Positions 43,239 to 51,539 of a stretch of 64,000 nt of DNA are shown in pieces. The translations under genes and the position numbers were made by a program. Numbering within the stretch: position 1 is the stretch's first letter; every line of letters starts with the position of its first letter. The DNA comes from CAVQHY01 sp963712465. GTDB taxonomy: Bacteria > Actinomycetota > Thermoleophilia > Gaiellales > Gaiellaceae. Under the pieces are notes generated by a model. It ran no database searches. It was not told the DNA's origin and saw nothing but the letters and a program-made list of their open reading frames with translations. Location of the stretch: NCBI GenBank assembly GCA_963712465.1, contig CAVQHY010000004.1:124001-188000 (forward strand), given 5' to 3'.

Positions 43239-45497
43239 CTAACGCTTCGACGCGGCGCTCGAGCGCAGCGTCCGGTCCCACCAGTCCGCCTCGCGGCGCC
43301 CGCCGACCGTGTCGACCTCGACGCTGTAGGCGGCGATCTTCCGCCCCTGGGCCAGGAGGTCTGCCATGTCCTCCCACGGGATCGGCCGCGAGAGGTAGTA
43401 GCCCTGGCCGAGCTCGGTGCCGAGCCGGCGAAGCTCGTAGGCCTGGTCGGCGGACTCGATTCCCTCCGCGAGCGTGCGCAGACCGATCGTCCGCGACAGC
43501 TCGACGATCGTGTGCACGAACGCCTCCTCCTGCGACTCCTCGCCGAGGCCGTCGACGAAGCTCTTCGCCACCTTGAGGATGTCGAACGGGAAGCTATGCA
43601 GATAGCGCAGCGACGAGTAGCCGGTGCCGAAGTCGTCGACGGCAAGCCCGACGCCGAGCTTCTTGATCGCGGTCAGCTTCTCGATCGTCGCCTCGGCGTC
43701 CTGCATCATCACGCTCTCCGTGACCTCGAGGAGCACAGTCTTCGGTGCGATCCCCGTCGCCGAGAGGTTGGCCCGTGTCTCCTCGAGGAAGCCCGGGTCC
43801 TCGAGCTGCTTGCCGGAGATGTTGACGCTCACGGCGAGCGGCGGGTCGTCGCGGTCGCGGATGTGCCATGTGAGCACCTGCTCGGACGCCTTCCGTAGCA
43901 CCCACTGGCCGATCGGGATGATCAGCCCGGTCTCCTCGGCGAGACCGATGAACTCGCCCGGCCCGAGCAGGCCGCGCTTCGGATGCTGCCAGCGGATCAG
44001 CGCCTCGACACCCATGATGCGCGCAGTCGAGAGCTCGACGATCGGCTGGTAGTGGAGGACGAACTCGTCGTTCGGCAGCGCCTGGCGCAGGTCGAGCTCG
44101 AGCTCGAGGCGCTGGATCGCCTCCGCGTGCATGCTCGCCTCGAAGATCGCGTGACGGCCGCGCCCGCCTCGCTTGGCCGTGTACATCGCGATGTCGGCGT
44201 TTCGAAGCACGTCGTCGGCTGCCTCGCCCGGCTGGCTCATGGCGATGCCGATGCTCGTGCCGACGATCGCCTGCTTGCCGCCGAGCTCGAACGGCGGTCG
44301 CAGGCCCTCGATGATCCGCTTGGCGATCATGATCGCCGTGTCCTGCTCGGTTACGTCCTCGAGCAGGACGGCGAACTCGTCGCCGCCGAGGCGAGCGGCG
44401 GTGTCGGCCGGACGCACGCACGCGGTGAGCCGTTCGGCGACGCCGACGAGTAGCTCGTCGCCGATGTCGTGTCCGAGGGAGTCGTTCACGTGTTTGAAGC
44501 CGTCGAGGTCGAGGAAGAGCACTGCAAACGGCCGCTCGGCGCGGTCGCGATGGAGCAGGGCCCGGCCAACGTGGTTGCGAAAGAGGGAGCGGTTCGCGAG
44601 CCCTGTCAGCGAGTCGTGGAAGGCCTGGTGGGCGAGCTGGTCCTCGAGCGCCTTGCGCTCGGAGATGTCGCGGCTCGTCAGGACGATCTGTCCGACATTC
44701 GGGTCGTCGAGGAGGTTGTTGCCGATCGTCTCGACGTTCAGCCAGCGCCCGTCCCGGTGGCGGATGCGCCACTCGGTAGCCTCCATCACTCCCGGGCGGC
44801 TGACACCGTCGGCGATGAAGGCGAGCGCGGGCAGCCGATCCTCGGGATGGAGGAGGTCGGTGAGCTTCTGCTCGGCAAGCTCGGCCGGGTCGTAGTCGAG
44901 CACGCGGCGAACCGAGGGCGTCAGGTAGCTGAGCGTCAGGTCGCCGTCGACCAGCATGACGATGTCGGAGGAGTTCTGGACGATCGAGCGGAACCGCTCC
45001 TGGCTGCGGTAGAGGTCGGAGTCCTCCTTCAGCCTGAGCGCCTCGATCGCGGGTGCGAGCAGCGCTCCCAGTTCGACGACTGCGCCCTCGCCCGCCTTGT
45101 CGAGCGCCTTGCCTCCCTCGACGACGACGAGGCCGCGCAGATCGCTCGAGAACGGAAGCGGGACGAGGGAGAGGAAGCGCTTGCTCCGGCCGAGCCGGCG
45201 GCTGCGCGCCGTCTCGTCCCGGGGGTCGACCTCGAAGGCGGCCGGGGCGGCAGCAGCGAGCAGGCGGCGAACGGGATCGGGAAGGTCGGCCGCGTTCACC
45301 TCCACGCCGTCGAGCGCGGCGGCCTCCGGCCCCCGTGCCGCAACGACCGTCATCTGCTCACCGGACCCGAGGGCAAGGCCGATCGTCGCCTTCGACCTGG
45401 CTCCGAGCACGGTTGCGAGCGACGCCAGTGCAGCGTCGAACAGCCGCTCGCGCGCCGTGCCCGGCGCGCGTGCCTCGGTGGTCGGTCGACCGGTCAC
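43239..45497 (-). CDS. GAF-PAS-GGDEF-EAL cyclic di-GMP signalling protein
   Basis: 752 residues. Order: a GAF-like N-terminus, a PAS domain (YRSQERFRSIVQNSSDIVMLVDGDLTLSYL), GGDEF (RLGGDEFAVLLEDV) and EAL (VEALIRWQHPKRGLLGPGEFI). The cyclase motif GGDEF and the inhibitory I-site RPAD five residues before it are intact; EAL catalytic marks VSVNISGKQLEDP, LEVTESVMM and DDFGTGYSSL are too, so both activities are possible. GTG at 45497 is preferred because a hairpin separates it from the preceding stop; a GTG at 45560 is the alternative. Confidence 0.9.
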   Translation of the reverse strand: MTGRPTTEARAPGTARERLFDAALASLATVLGARSKATIGLALGSGEQMTVVAARGPEAAALDGVEVNAADLPDPVRRLLAAAAPAAFEVDPRDETARSRRLGRSKRFLSLVPLPFSSDLRGLVVVEGGKALDKAGEGAVVELGALLAPAIEALRLKEDSDLYRSQERFRSIVQNSSDIVMLVDGDLTLSYLTPSVRRVLDYDPAELAEQKLTDLLHPEDRLPALAFIADGVSRPGVMEATEWRIRHRDGRWLNVETIGNNLLDDPNVGQIVLTSRDISERKALEDQLAHQAFHDSLTGLANRSLFRNHVGRALLHRDRAERPFAVLFLDLDGFKHVNDSLGHDIGDELLVGVAERLTACVRPADTAARLGGDEFAVLLEDVTEQDTAIMIAKRIIEGLRPPFELGGKQAIVGTSIGIAMSQPGEAADDVLRNADIAMYTAKRGGRGRHAIFEASMHAEAIQRLELELDLRQALPNDEFVLHYQPIVELSTARIMGVEALIRWQHPKRGLLGPGEFIGLAEETGLIIPIGQWVLRKASEQVLTWHIRDRDDPPLAVSVNISGKQLEDPGFLEETRANLSATGIAPKTVLLEVTESVMMQDAEATIEKLTAIKKLGVGLAVDDFGTGYSSLRYLHSFPFDILKVAKSFVDGLGEESQEEAFVHTIVELSRTIGLRTLAEGIESADQAYELRRLGTELGQGYYLSRPIPWEDMADLLAQGRKIAAYSVEVDTVGGRREADWWDRTLRSSAASKR

Positions 45498-45528
45498 GCG
45501 TTGTCGCTGTCGAAATCGACTCCCACTC

Positions 45529-45546
45529 GGGGGAGCAGCCTCCCCC
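45529..45546 (-). terminator. short G/C hairpin between cyclodeaminase and GGDEF-EAL genes
   Basis: GGGGGAG and CTCCCCC, seven paired bases around a four-base loop, between the stop of the cyclodeaminase homologue (45564) and the preferred GTG of the signalling gene. No T-tract, so a weak terminator or spacing element at most. Confidence 0.4.
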
Positions 45547-45563
45547 GTTGGAGTGAGCACCCC

Positions 45564-46494
45564 CTACAGCGGGAGCTTCATACCGGCTCCACACGCGGCC
45601 GCGGAGTCGAAGACACGCTTCGGCGAACGCTGCGTCGAGCGCCCCGATCCCGAGGTTCGCACAGGCCACGCGCTCCGGCGAGCCGCTGTCACCGAGCCGC
45701 TCGCCGACGCTTCCCGCCGGTGTCGGCCAGCCCCGGAAGAACCCGAGCGTGCGGTAGTACTCGAACTGACCGACGTCGTCGACGGCGAACAGGTCGGCGG
45801 CGTCGATCGCACCGGCCTGGAAGTAGAGGTCGAAGTCGAGGGGCAGCGCCAGCCAGCGCTCGCCGAGCCAGTCCGCCGACAGTGCCGAGGGCGGGTTCTC
45901 GACGATCGGCCCGGCCGTGACGACAACCTCGGCGCCCTCGACCGCCTCTCGCGGCTCGCTTGCGACCGCGACGCCTTCGCCGAGCGCGGCCGCACGTTTC
46001 GGGTGCGGGTCGTACGCGCGGATGCGGACGTCCGGATTGAGCGCGCGCAGCAGCTCCGCGTGGTGGCGGCCCTGCTCGCCGCAGCCGAGAATCGCTGCCT
46101 CCCGCCAGCCCTCAGGGGCGAACCGCCGGACGCAGACGCCGCTCGCGGCGGCGGTACGCGCGGCAGTGATCTCCGCCCCGTCCATGACCGCGATCGGGAC
46201 CCCCGTCTCCGGGTCGGAGAGGAGGATCAGCCCGTTGATGTACGGCAGCCCTCGCTCCTTGTTCGCCGGGTACCCCGCGATCCACTTGAGCGCCGCCACG
46301 TCGTCGTCGCGAAGGTATGCGGGCATGGCGTGGATGAACGCGTCGGGGCGCGGATGGATCCCCGGCTTCGGCGGCAGCTCGACGGCGCCCCCAGCGACGG
46401 CTCGGTAGGTCCGCTCGACAAGGTCGAGCTGGTCGGGGATCGGCGGGAGGAGGCCCGTGACCTCCTCCCGGGAGAGGTAGAGCAGTCCGCTCAG
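45564..46494 (-). CDS. ornithine cyclodeaminase/mu-crystallin-family protein, frameshifted near its end
   Basis: About 309 residues. LYLSREEVTGLLPP starts the family; ALKWIAGYPANKERGLPYINGLILLSDPETGVPIAVMDGAEITAARTAAASG and the Rossmann motif AAILGCGEQGRHHAELL are diagnostic. Members deaminate ornithine or act as NAD(P)-dependent imine/amino acid enzymes. An extra base near 45614 shifts the C-terminus; corrected, it ends VFDSAAACGAGMKLPL. No ATG, GTG or TTG precedes the domain: CTG at 46494 overlaps the upstream stop as CTGA, and CTG at 46485 gives the canonical (M)LYLSR. Confidence 0.78.
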
Positions 46495-46892
46495 CGCTCG
46501 TCCGACACCTTGAGCGGCTCGATCACGAACGTGACGCGCCGCTCCCCGGGGCTGCGCCAGGGGTACGGGGTCTGGCCTGTGTACTTCTCCGAGAGGAAAT
46601 CGATCATTCCCTCGGCCTCGTCGCCTTCGATGAACCGTACGACGCGGCCCTGGATCGACACCTTGTCGTACGGGTTCGCGGTGTCGGTCACCGTGACGGA
46701 CACGCGGGGGTCGGCACGCATGTTCTGATCCTTGCGGCGCCCGACTGCCGTGTTCACGATCACGTGGCCCTCGTCGTCGAGGTGCACCCACATCGCCGAG
46801 ACCTGGGGCGCTCCGCTCGGATTGAGAGTCGCCAGGGCGCCGAAGTTCGGCTTGCTCAGAAACGTCTTGGCCTTCTCGGTCAGCTCAACCAT
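46491..46892 (-). CDS. PPOX-class F420/FMN-binding oxidoreductase
   Basis: 133 residues of the split-barrel pyridoxamine-5'-phosphate-oxidase-like family: KAKTFLSKPNFGALATLNPS, GAPQVSAMWVHLD, VIVNTAVGRRKDQNMRADPR and VSVTVTDTANPYDKVSIQGR are the usual barrel strands. Actinobacterial members of this subgroup use cofactor F420. Substrate unknown. ATG at 46892; its stop is coupled to the cyclodeaminase homologue. Confidence 0.85.
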   Translation of the reverse strand: MVELTEKAKTFLSKPNFGALATLNPSGAPQVSAMWVHLDDEGHVIVNTAVGRRKDQNMRADPRVSVTVTDTANPYDKVSIQGRVVRFIEGDEAEGMIDFLSEKYTGQTPYPWRSPGERRVTFVIEPLKVSDER

Positions 46893-47046
46893 TTGTGCGA
46901 TTCTCCTCGATTGTCATGGCATCTCCGTGACGGAAGTCGGCTCGATCCGGACCGATGACTCGCTCCTCGCCGGGCTGCGATGTTTGGGTTCGTCGAGCAG
47001 CGTTCTCGCCTTTGCCGTGTGCTCAGCCGTTCGCTCCTCCCTCGTC

Positions 47047-47059
47047 TAGGGTTTTCCCC
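47047..47059. promoter_or_regulatory. TAGGGTTTTCCC-type site, copy 3
   Basis: TAGGGTTTTCCCC lies directly before the GTG of the CoA-transferase gene that leads the hopanoid operon. The core is the same as in the sites at 20876 and 27715. At this distance it would overlap the transcription start of a leaderless mRNA. Confidence 0.45.
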
Positions 47060-48286
47060 GTGCTCCTTGCCGGCACGCGCATTCTTGCTCTAGAGAACGG
47101 TCTGGCGGGGCCGATCTGTTCCCGCTTCCTGGCCGACCTCGGCGCGGAGGTGGTAAAGATCGAGCGGCCCGGGTCGGGAGACGTTACCCGCGGCTGGGAC
47201 ACGGCGGCAGCGGGGCTCTCGAGCGGGTTCGTCTGGGTGAACCGGGGGAAGCGCAGCGTCGCCCTCGACGTCAAGTCGACTGCGGCGCGCCCTGTGGTCG
47301 AGCGGCTGATAGCTGCGAGCGACGTGTTCCTGCAGAACTTCGCCGTCGGCGTCGCGGAGCGACTCGGGCTCGGCGAGGCGGATGTGAGGGCGATCCGGCC
47401 CGACATCGTCTACACGGACATCTCGGGGTACGGGCTCGACGGTCCGTACGCGCACAAGAACGCCTACGACCTCGTCGTCCAGGGCGAGGCGGGCCTGATC
47501 GAGATGAACGGGACGCCCGAGGAGCCCGCGCGGATCGCCCTGCCCATCTGCGACATCGGGTCGGGGACGTACGCGGCGATGGCGACGCTGGCGGCGCTCG
47601 TTCGTCGCGGGCAGACCGGCGAGGGCGCGCGCGTCTCGGTGTCCCTGTTCGACACCATGGTCGACTGGCTCGGCTACTACCCGCACTTCTGGTGGCACCG
47701 GGGTGAGACGCCCGAGCGGACGGGCATCCGCCATCCGCTGTTCTGCCCCTACGGCCCTCATCCGGCGAAGGGCGGCAAGCTGTTCAATCTCGCCGTGCTC
47801 TCACCCGAGCACTGGCGCTCGTTCTGCCTCGACGTCGTCGAGCGGCCGGACCTCCTGCAGGACTCGCGCTACGACACGATGGAGGGCCGCGTCGCACACC
47901 GCGCGGAGCTCGAGCCCGAGCTCGAGCGTGTGTTCGCCGGGCGCGGAGCGGGCGAGTGGATCGAGCGGCTCGAGCAGGTCGGGATCCCCTGCGGCCACGT
48001 CAACGACTTCGCCGAGGTGATGACGCATCCGCAGCTCGCCCACAACCGGCTCGTCACCGAGGTGGGCTCTCCTGCCGGCCTGATTCCGACGATCGGGAAC
48101 CCGTTCGTCGTCGCGGGCGATCGTCCCGAGCTCGGGCCGGTACCGGGACTGGGCGAGCACACCGAGGAGGTGCTGCTCGAGCTGGGCTTCGAGGCCGCGA
48201 CCGTCGAGGCGTTGCGGGGTCGCGCTCGACAGGGCGGGGGTGGGGCGGTGGGAGAATCGTCGAGCGCTCGGGCGGGCGGGTCGTGA
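47060..48286 (+). CDS. CaiB/BaiF family III CoA transferase
   Basis: 408 residues. Start LLAGTRILALENGLAGPICS then RFLADLGAEVVKIERPGSGD; NRGKRSVALDVKS; NAYDLVVQGEAGLIEMNGTP with the active-site Asp region; VSLFDTMVDWLGYY; and GIPCGHVNDFAEVMTHPQL at the end. Family III enzymes move CoA between carboxylic acids. GTG at 47060 matches homologous starts. Its stop overlaps the hpnC GTG (GTGA), so it is translationally coupled to hopanoid synthesis, for reasons not obvious from known pathways. Confidence 0.87.
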   Translation: MLLAGTRILALENGLAGPICSRFLADLGAEVVKIERPGSGDVTRGWDTAAAGLSSGFVWVNRGKRSVALDVKSTAARPVVERLIAASDVFLQNFAVGVAERLGLGEADVRAIRPDIVYTDISGYGLDGPYAHKNAYDLVVQGEAGLIEMNGTPEEPARIALPICDIGSGTYAAMATLAALVRRGQTGEGARVSVSLFDTMVDWLGYYPHFWWHRGETPERTGIRHPLFCPYGPHPAKGGKLFNLAVLSPEHWRSFCLDVVERPDLLQDSRYDTMEGRVAHRAELEPELERVFAGRGAGEWIERLEQVGIPCGHVNDFAEVMTHPQLAHNRLVTEVGSPAGLIPTIGNPFVVAGDRPELGPVPGLGEHTEEVLLELGFEAATVEALRGRARQGGGGAVGESSSARAGGS

Positions 48287-49146
48287 GCGCGCTACTCGGC
48301 GATCCGGGCCTGACCCTCGAGGCGATTGATGCACGGGCGTCGGGAGAGAACTTCCCCGTGGTCTCGTTTCTCGCACCGCGGGAGGCGCGCCCGCACCTCG
48401 AGGCCGTGTACGGGTTCGCGCGCCTCGTCGACCAGCTCGGCGACGACGCTCCCGGCGACCGTCTAGCGCTCCTCGACGAGCTCGAGCGAGAGCTCGACGG
48501 GCCTGCGCGGACGGAGATCATGAAGAGGCTCCACACGACGATCGCTGCGTGCGACCTTCCGCGCGAGCCCTTCGCGCGCCTGATCCAGGCGAATCGTATC
48601 GACCAGACCCGCACGCGTTACGAGACCTGGGCCGACGTGAAGGAGTACTGCAGCTACTCCGCCGATCCGGTGGGTCGCCTCGTGCTGGGGATCTACCGAC
48701 GGGCCGAGGATCCACAGCTTGTCGCATGGAGCGACGACGTCTGCACGGGACTCCAGCTCGTCAACTTCCTCCAGGATCCGCCGAGGGACTGGATGCTCGG
48801 CCGCGTGTACTTGCCGCTCGAGGATCTCCGCCGTTTCCAGGTGCTGGAAGAGGAGATGGCGGGCCCGCTCTCGGAGCGGCTGCTCGCCCTGTTCAGGCAC
48901 GAGGGTGAGCGCGCACGGGGACTCCTGGGTAGCGGCGATCCTCTCGCCGCCGCGCTCGGCCGCCGGACCGGCCGCTCCGTCGCGCTGTTCGCGCGTGGGG
49001 GACTGGCCGCGCTCGCAGCCCTCGAGCGCTCTGGCTGGGATGTGTTCTCGCGGCGGCCGTCGCCGTCGAAGCTGACGCTTCTTCGGCTTGCGCTCGGGGA
49101 GCTTGGATTGCGCCGCAACCGACGGCGCGACGGGAGAGCGTCGTGA
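48283..49146 (+). CDS. hpnC: squalene synthase HpnC
   Basis: 287 residues of the squalene/phytoene synthase family. First acidic motif is DQLGDD in GFARLVDQLGDDAPGD, the second is DPPRD in NFLQDPPRDWMLGRVYLP. In the hopanoid three-step route HpnD makes presqualene diphosphate, HpnC converts it to hydroxysqualene, and HpnE reduces this to squalene. YCSYSADPVGRLVLGIY is typical of HpnC. GTG at 48283 overlaps the CoA-transferase stop. Confidence 0.88.
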   Translation: MSALLGDPGLTLEAIDARASGENFPVVSFLAPREARPHLEAVYGFARLVDQLGDDAPGDRLALLDELERELDGPARTEIMKRLHTTIAACDLPREPFARLIQANRIDQTRTRYETWADVKEYCSYSADPVGRLVLGIYRRAEDPQLVAWSDDVCTGLQLVNFLQDPPRDWMLGRVYLPLEDLRRFQVLEEEMAGPLSERLLALFRHEGERARGLLGSGDPLAAALGRRTGRSVALFARGGLAALAALERSGWDVFSRRPSPSKLTLLRLALGELGLRRNRRRDGRAS

Positions 49147-49985
49147 GAGTGCGGGAAGCCTACGCCGACACGCTGCGGATCACCCGGCGTGAGGCGAGGA
49201 ACTTCGCGTGGGGAATCATGCTGTTGCCGCCGGCCAAGCGGCAGGCGGTCGCGGCGCTCTACGCGTTCGCGCGCCGTGTCGACGATATCGCCGACGGCGA
49301 GCTCCCAGTCGACGAGCGCCGTGCCGGTCTCGAGCGGTGCCGCGCCGACGTCGCGGCGCTCCCCTCCGCGCCGGGTGACGACTCCGTACTGGTCGCGCTC
49401 GCCGATGCGGTCGTCCGGTACCCGATCCCGAGACGCGCGCTGCTCGACCTCGTCGAGGGCGGGCTCATGGACGCCGAGCAGTCCCGGTTCGAGACCTGGG
49501 ACGACCTGCGCGAGTACTGTCGCTGCGTGGCAGGCGCGGTGGGGCTCGCCTGCACTGCCGTGTACGGGCCGAGCGACCCGGTCGCCGCCCCAAGGTACGC
49601 CGTTGCGATGGGACTGGCCCTGCAGCAGATCAACATCATGCGAGACGTCGCGGAGGACTGGCGCCTCGGTCGCGTCTACCTGCCCCGCGACGAGCTCGAC
49701 CGGTTCGGGGTCACGGAGGACGACATCGCGGACGCCCGCATCGGCCCGGGCTGGCTCGCGCTGATGGCCCATCAGGACGAGCGTGCCGAGGCACTGCTCG
49801 CGGAAGGCCGGGAGCTGCTGCCGCTGCTCGACGCGCGCAGCTGCCTGTGCGTTCGGGCGTTCGCGCAGATCTACCACGGGCTCCTGGTGCGGATGAGGGA
49901 GCGAGGCTACGACGTCTTCTCGGAGCGCCCGAGGCTGTCGGCGATGGAGAAGCTTGCCGCCGTGGTTCCGCGGGGCCGTCCGTGA
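49143..49985 (+). CDS. hpnD: presqualene diphosphate synthase HpnD
   Basis: 280 residues. Asp motifs DDIAD in FARRVDDIADGE and DVAED in NIMRDVAEDWRLGRVYLPRD bind the diphosphate-Mg clusters. It joins two farnesyl diphosphates into presqualene diphosphate. AGAVGLACTAVYG and LALQQINIMRD are characteristic of HpnD. GTG at 49143 overlaps hpnC by four bases; its own stop overlaps hpnE (GTGA). Confidence 0.92.
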   Translation: MRVREAYADTLRITRREARNFAWGIMLLPPAKRQAVAALYAFARRVDDIADGELPVDERRAGLERCRADVAALPSAPGDDSVLVALADAVVRYPIPRRALLDLVEGGLMDAEQSRFETWDDLREYCRCVAGAVGLACTAVYGPSDPVAAPRYAVAMGLALQQINIMRDVAEDWRLGRVYLPRDELDRFGVTEDDIADARIGPGWLALMAHQDERAEALLAEGRELLPLLDARSCLCVRAFAQIYHGLLVRMRERGYDVFSERPRLSAMEKLAAVVPRGRP

Positions 49986-51256
49986 AGGCTGTCGTCATCG
50001 GCGGCGGGCTGGCCGGCCTCGCCGCGGCTCTCGACCTCGTCGACGCGGGAGGCGACGTCACGCTGCTCGAGGCTCGCCCAACGCTCGGCGGCGCGGTCCA
50101 GACGCTTCCCATGCGAGCGGAGGACCCCACTCCGCCGCCGGACAACGGCCAGCATGTCGCGCTGGGCTGCTGCACCGCTTATCTCGGTTTCCTTCGCCGC
50201 ATCGGCCAGGAGCACGCTGTGCGCCGGTTGAAGCTGTCGCTGCCCGTCGTCGGCGAGGACGGTCGGGTTGGGCTGATCGGCGAGAGCCCGTTGGCGCTCA
50301 TTCGCTACCGTCATCTCTCGCCGGGCGAGCGGCTCGCCGTGGCGCGGATCGCCCGGAAGCTCGGCCGGCTCCGACCCGAGGATCACGACGCGGAGACCTT
50401 CGCGGGGCTCCTGCGGCGGCTCGGCCAGTCGCCGGGCGCGGTCGAACGGTTCTGGGACGTGTTCATGCGCCCTGCGCTCAACCTGCCGAGCGCCGAGGCC
50501 GCCGCATCCCTGGCGATCTTCACGGTGCAGAACGGGCTTCTCGCCGGCAAGGGAGCCAGCGACCTCCTCGTGCCGACGGCCCCGCTCGGCGAGCTGCACG
50601 GGGACGCGGCGGGTCGGGCGCTTGCGTCGGCGGGGGCGCGTGTCGAGCTTCGAGCCCGGGTGACGTCCCTCGAGGGTGGGGTTGCCGCGTGCGCAGACGG
50701 TGTCCGTCACGAGGCCGACGCGTTCGTCGTCGCGCTGCCGGCCCCTGAGAGCGCCGAGCTCCTCGGCGAGACGCCCCCCGCGCTCGAGGACTCGCCGATC
50801 GTGAGCGTCCACCTCCTGTTCGACCGGGCGATCATGGGCCCTCCCCTCGCGGCGCTCCTCGGCAGCCCGGCGCACTGGATCTTCGACCGCGGCCGGCTGA
50901 CGGGCCACGTCCCGACGAGTGGTCAGTACCTCACGGTCGTCTCGAGCGGCGTTCCCGAGCTCGTGGAGATCCGCGGTCGCGAGCTCGTCGAGCTGATGGC
51001 CGGCGAGCTCACGGCGCGTTTCGGGCCGGCCGAGCTCCTCTGGTCGCGGGTCAGTCGCGAGCCCCGTGCGACGTTTGCCGCGCGACCTGGTTCCGCCGCT
51101 GCTCGCCGGGGTGCAGCGACCTCCCATCCGCGTGTCGCGCGCGCTGGCGCATGGACCGACACGGGCTGGCCCGCCACGATGGAGAGCGCGATCCGCAGCG
51201 GCCGCGAGGCGGCACGCCACCTTCTCTCGACAGCGCGCGTTCCGGTCTCCGCGTGA
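49982..51256 (+). CDS. hpnE: hydroxysqualene dehydroxylase HpnE
   Basis: 424 residues, FAD-dependent amine-oxidase/phytoene-desaturase fold. Dinucleotide motif VIGGGLAGLAAALDLVDAG and the C-terminal FAD motif AGAWTDTGWPATMESAIRSG are intact; DNGQHVALGCCTAYL and RFWDVFMRPALNLP are HpnE hallmarks. It reduces hydroxysqualene to squalene. GTG at 49982. The next gene, shc, begins after a 283-base gap, so a second promoter may lie there. Confidence 0.9.
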   Translation: MKAVVIGGGLAGLAAALDLVDAGGDVTLLEARPTLGGAVQTLPMRAEDPTPPPDNGQHVALGCCTAYLGFLRRIGQEHAVRRLKLSLPVVGEDGRVGLIGESPLALIRYRHLSPGERLAVARIARKLGRLRPEDHDAETFAGLLRRLGQSPGAVERFWDVFMRPALNLPSAEAAASLAIFTVQNGLLAGKGASDLLVPTAPLGELHGDAAGRALASAGARVELRARVTSLEGGVAACADGVRHEADAFVVALPAPESAELLGETPPALEDSPIVSVHLLFDRAIMGPPLAALLGSPAHWIFDRGRLTGHVPTSGQYLTVVSSGVPELVEIRGRELVELMAGELTARFGPAELLWSRVSREPRATFAARPGSAAARRGAATSHPRVARAGAWTDTGWPATMESAIRSGREAARHLLSTARVPVSA

Positions 51257-51539
51257 CGCCTGCGGTCGTCACCAAACCGCCGGCAGCCGTGGAGCGAGTC
51301 TCTGCTCGCAGGACTCGCGCTGCCGCCGTGGCTCCACTCCGTTCGGCTCCCGTGGCGCCCGACGCATCCGTGATTCGCGCGAGGCCGGGAGTGCCCATCA
51401 TCCCCACCCTGGGTGGGGAGTGGACCACCCATCACCCGCGTTCAGCGTATCGGTGCCGTGCGCACGAAATGCGCGCGCATCGTGACGATTTCGACCGGAA
51501 CCGTGCCGAGTTCGTGCCCTCCCGGGTCGAGGCGTCTTC
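51257..51539 (+). other. gap between hpnE and shc with a GC hairpin
   Basis: 283 bases with no convincing gene. It contains a near-perfect palindrome CCCCACCC-T-GGGTGGGG at 51412-51428. This may be a terminator or operator separating early (squalene) from late (cyclisation) hopanoid genes. No clear promoter boxes seen. Confidence 0.45.
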
